Positions 62,824 to 64,000 of a stretch of DNA of 64,000 nt are shown here, one piece after another. Within the stretch, counting starts at the first letter, position 1. Every line of letters starts with the position of its first letter. The notes below the pieces were generated by a model, which saw only the letters and a list, made by a program, of their open reading frames with translations, was not told the origin of the DNA and ran no database searches. The stretch comes from Allobosea sp035944375 (GTDB lineage Bacteria; Pseudomonadota; Alphaproteobacteria; Rhizobiales; Beijerinckiaceae): assembly GCF_035944375.1 (NCBI RefSeq), contig NZ_DASZBE010000043.1, one strand, 5' to 3'. Both the position numbers and the translations under genes were made by a program.

Positions 62824-64000
62824 TCACCGCGCCAGATGGGCGGCGGTCGAGCCCGGTCCCACACCCTCCGGAACCGGAATATTGGTCGAGGAGTATTTCG
62901 CGTTCAGCACCATGGTGGGGCCGGCCGAGAGGGTGAAGCGGCGCGCCACCACGATCGTGTAGGCCGACTCCGCGGCGACCGGCTTGTTGGCGCCGATGTT
63001 GAGCTCGCCCTGCGGGAAGTAGAGCGTGCCGAGCAGGACTTTGGCGTCATTGCTCAGGATTTCGTGCTTCTGGTTGACCGGCGAATTCCTGTCCTCGAAG
63101 AACAGGATGCCCGCCATCACGCCGCTCTGGGGCGCCGTCAGGTCGATCTTCGTGTCGGTATCGAAGCGCAGCACCGCGCCCTTGCCGCTGAGATAAAGCC
63201 CAACATTCGCGCCCTTGAGGGTCGCGCCGCCGGAGACGTCGAGCGGGCCGTCCTTGAAGACGTAGATCCCGGGATTGAGCGTCACCACGGCGCCCTTGCT
63301 GATCCGGATGCCGCCGCAATAGGTGCCGGGGCTCAGCATCGTGCTGGAGGTGATCTTCAGATCGTTGGCGCTGCAGCCGCCGATCGACGGAGGCGGACGC
63401 GAGGCGAGCGGGTCGGCGAGCACCGGGCAGTCAAGCGTCGGGCTGGGCAGGAAGCTGTCATGCTTGTCCTTGTAGGAGCCGCCGGCCGAGCAGATGAAGC
63501 GCGCCCGAAGCTGCGAGTTGTTCATCGCCTTCAGCCCGTCGCGTGAGGTCGAATTCGAATAGACGGCGCATTCCGGGGCCTCGAGCTTGGCGTCCTTCTC
63601 GAGATGGATCGTGTCTTTTTTCTTGGTCTCCAGGCCGATGACGCAGATCGAGGCGGTGCCGAGCACGCGAGCGGTGGCCCGTGCGCTGATGGTGACGGTG
63701 TCGGAGCCGAACATGTGCATGATGTTCGTCTGCGCGACATTGGTCACCTCGACGGTGACGGTCATCTTCCGGAGGTCGACGGTCGCCGCGATGGTGCCGG
63801 TGTGGTCGAGAGCCTTGAGCTGCGTCGTCGCGAATTTTTCCGCGGCCGACTGGACAAGCGTCGGCGTTGCATTGGCGAGCCGGAACTCGCGGGCCGCGGC
63901 GAGCGCGGAGCCGTCGGCCACCGTCTGGAAGGCGGTGCGCTGCTCGGACAGCATCCCGTAGTCGATCACCACGCCGGCAGCCATCAGCAGCGCCGGCAGG
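62824..64000 (-). CDS. TadG-like pilus assembly protein (start outside window)
   Basis: At least 386 aa; the frame stays open to the window edge. The visible N-terminal part MAAGVVIDYGMLSEQRTAFQ ... VADGSALAAAREF is the Tad-domain start found in TadG/Flp pilus assembly proteins: a membrane anchor followed by a pseudopilin-like helix. The large remainder is extracellular, rich in Gly and Ser with several Cys (CPVLA, GGCSAND, TYCGG) and beta-rich. Function is inferred from the N-terminal domain. Confidence 0.78.
   Translation of the reverse strand, partial: LPALLMAAGVVIDYGMLSEQRTAFQTVADGSALAAAREFRLANATPTLVQSAAEKFATTQLKALDHTGTIAATVDLRKMTVTVEVTNVAQTNIMHMFGSDTVTISARATARVLGTASICVIGLETKKKDTIHLEKDAKLEAPECAVYSNSTSRDGLKAMNNSQLRARFICSAGGSYKDKHDSFLPSPTLDCPVLADPLASRPPPSIGGCSANDLKITSSTMLSPGTYCGGIRISKGAVVTLNPGIYVFKDGPLDVSGGATLKGANVGLYLSGKGAVLRFDTDTKIDLTAPQSGVMAGILFFEDRNSPVNQKHEILSNDAKVLLGTLYFPQGELNIGANKPVAAESAYTIVVARRFTLSAGPTMVLNAKYSSTNIPVPEGVGPGSTAAHLAR

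Overview
The window is high-GC DNA with dense, operon-rich coding. Its markers point to an alphaproteobacterium of the Hyphomicrobiales (Rhizobiales), possibly Bosea-like: a urtABCDE urea transporter, ACC deaminase next to an Lrp-type regulator, the tig-clpP-clpX-lon block, 3'-CCA encoded in the tRNA genes, and many solute-binding proteins. The genus is an inference. No rRNA, CRISPR array or intact mobile element was seen. One short IS3-type transposase relic lies beside tRNA-Asp.

Layout. (1) 1-5153: end of urtA, then urtB-C-D-E. (2) 5255-9992: class PPK2 polyphosphate kinase with a candidate FNR/FixK box, divergent acdR/acdS, a small unknown gene, then 6-phosphogluconate dehydrogenase and gluconokinase, closed by a perfect 33-bp inverted repeat. 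(3) 10088-11937: a DoxX-like membrane protein and a multicopper-oxidase-like protein that has lost most copper ligands. (4) 12116-20856: tRNA-Leu, trigger factor, ClpP, ClpX, Lon and a chemoreceptor with a CxxCH (haem c type) sensor domain. (5) 20868-22425: tRNA-Val, tRNA-Asp, the IS3 relic, and a DeoR helix-turn-helix fused to RTX calcium-binding repeats. (6) 22920-27038: acyl-CoA ligase, lipocalin, YghU-like protein and a frameshifted GST.

(7) 27376-43253, all on the minus strand, is about 16 kb of almost gapless genes that look like one operon. It holds five amidase-signature amidases, two isochorismatase-type cysteine hydrolases, two free GatC/AtzG-like small subunits, a third copy of that small domain fused to a cysteine hydrolase, a complete Opp/Dpp-type ABC transporter and an AbrB-family membrane protein. 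(8) 43732-55544: a GntR/FCD regulator, four amidohydrolases and a second Opp/Dpp-type transporter. Palindromes centred on GCATGC lie before the AtzE-like amidase, the cytosine-deaminase-like gene and the second binding protein, so regions 7 and 8 are probably one regulon. (9) 55877-61900: a FadR-like regulator with two ATTGGT-NN-ACCAAT operators, a fumarylacetoacetate-hydrolase family enzyme, a TctC-type binding protein, a two-subunit molybdenum hydroxylase and a ModA-like protein. (10) An EAL-domain protein and the edge of a TadG-like gene end the window.

Regions 7-9 read as a catabolic island for imported nitrogenous compounds. Mo-dependent ring hydroxylation, amidohydrolase deamination or ring opening, amide hydrolysis by GatC-assisted amidases and final cysteine hydrolases would release ammonium and a carbon acid. 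The substrate cannot be named from sequence. The AtzE/AtzG resemblance suggests biuret-, ureide- or N-heterocycle-like chemistry.
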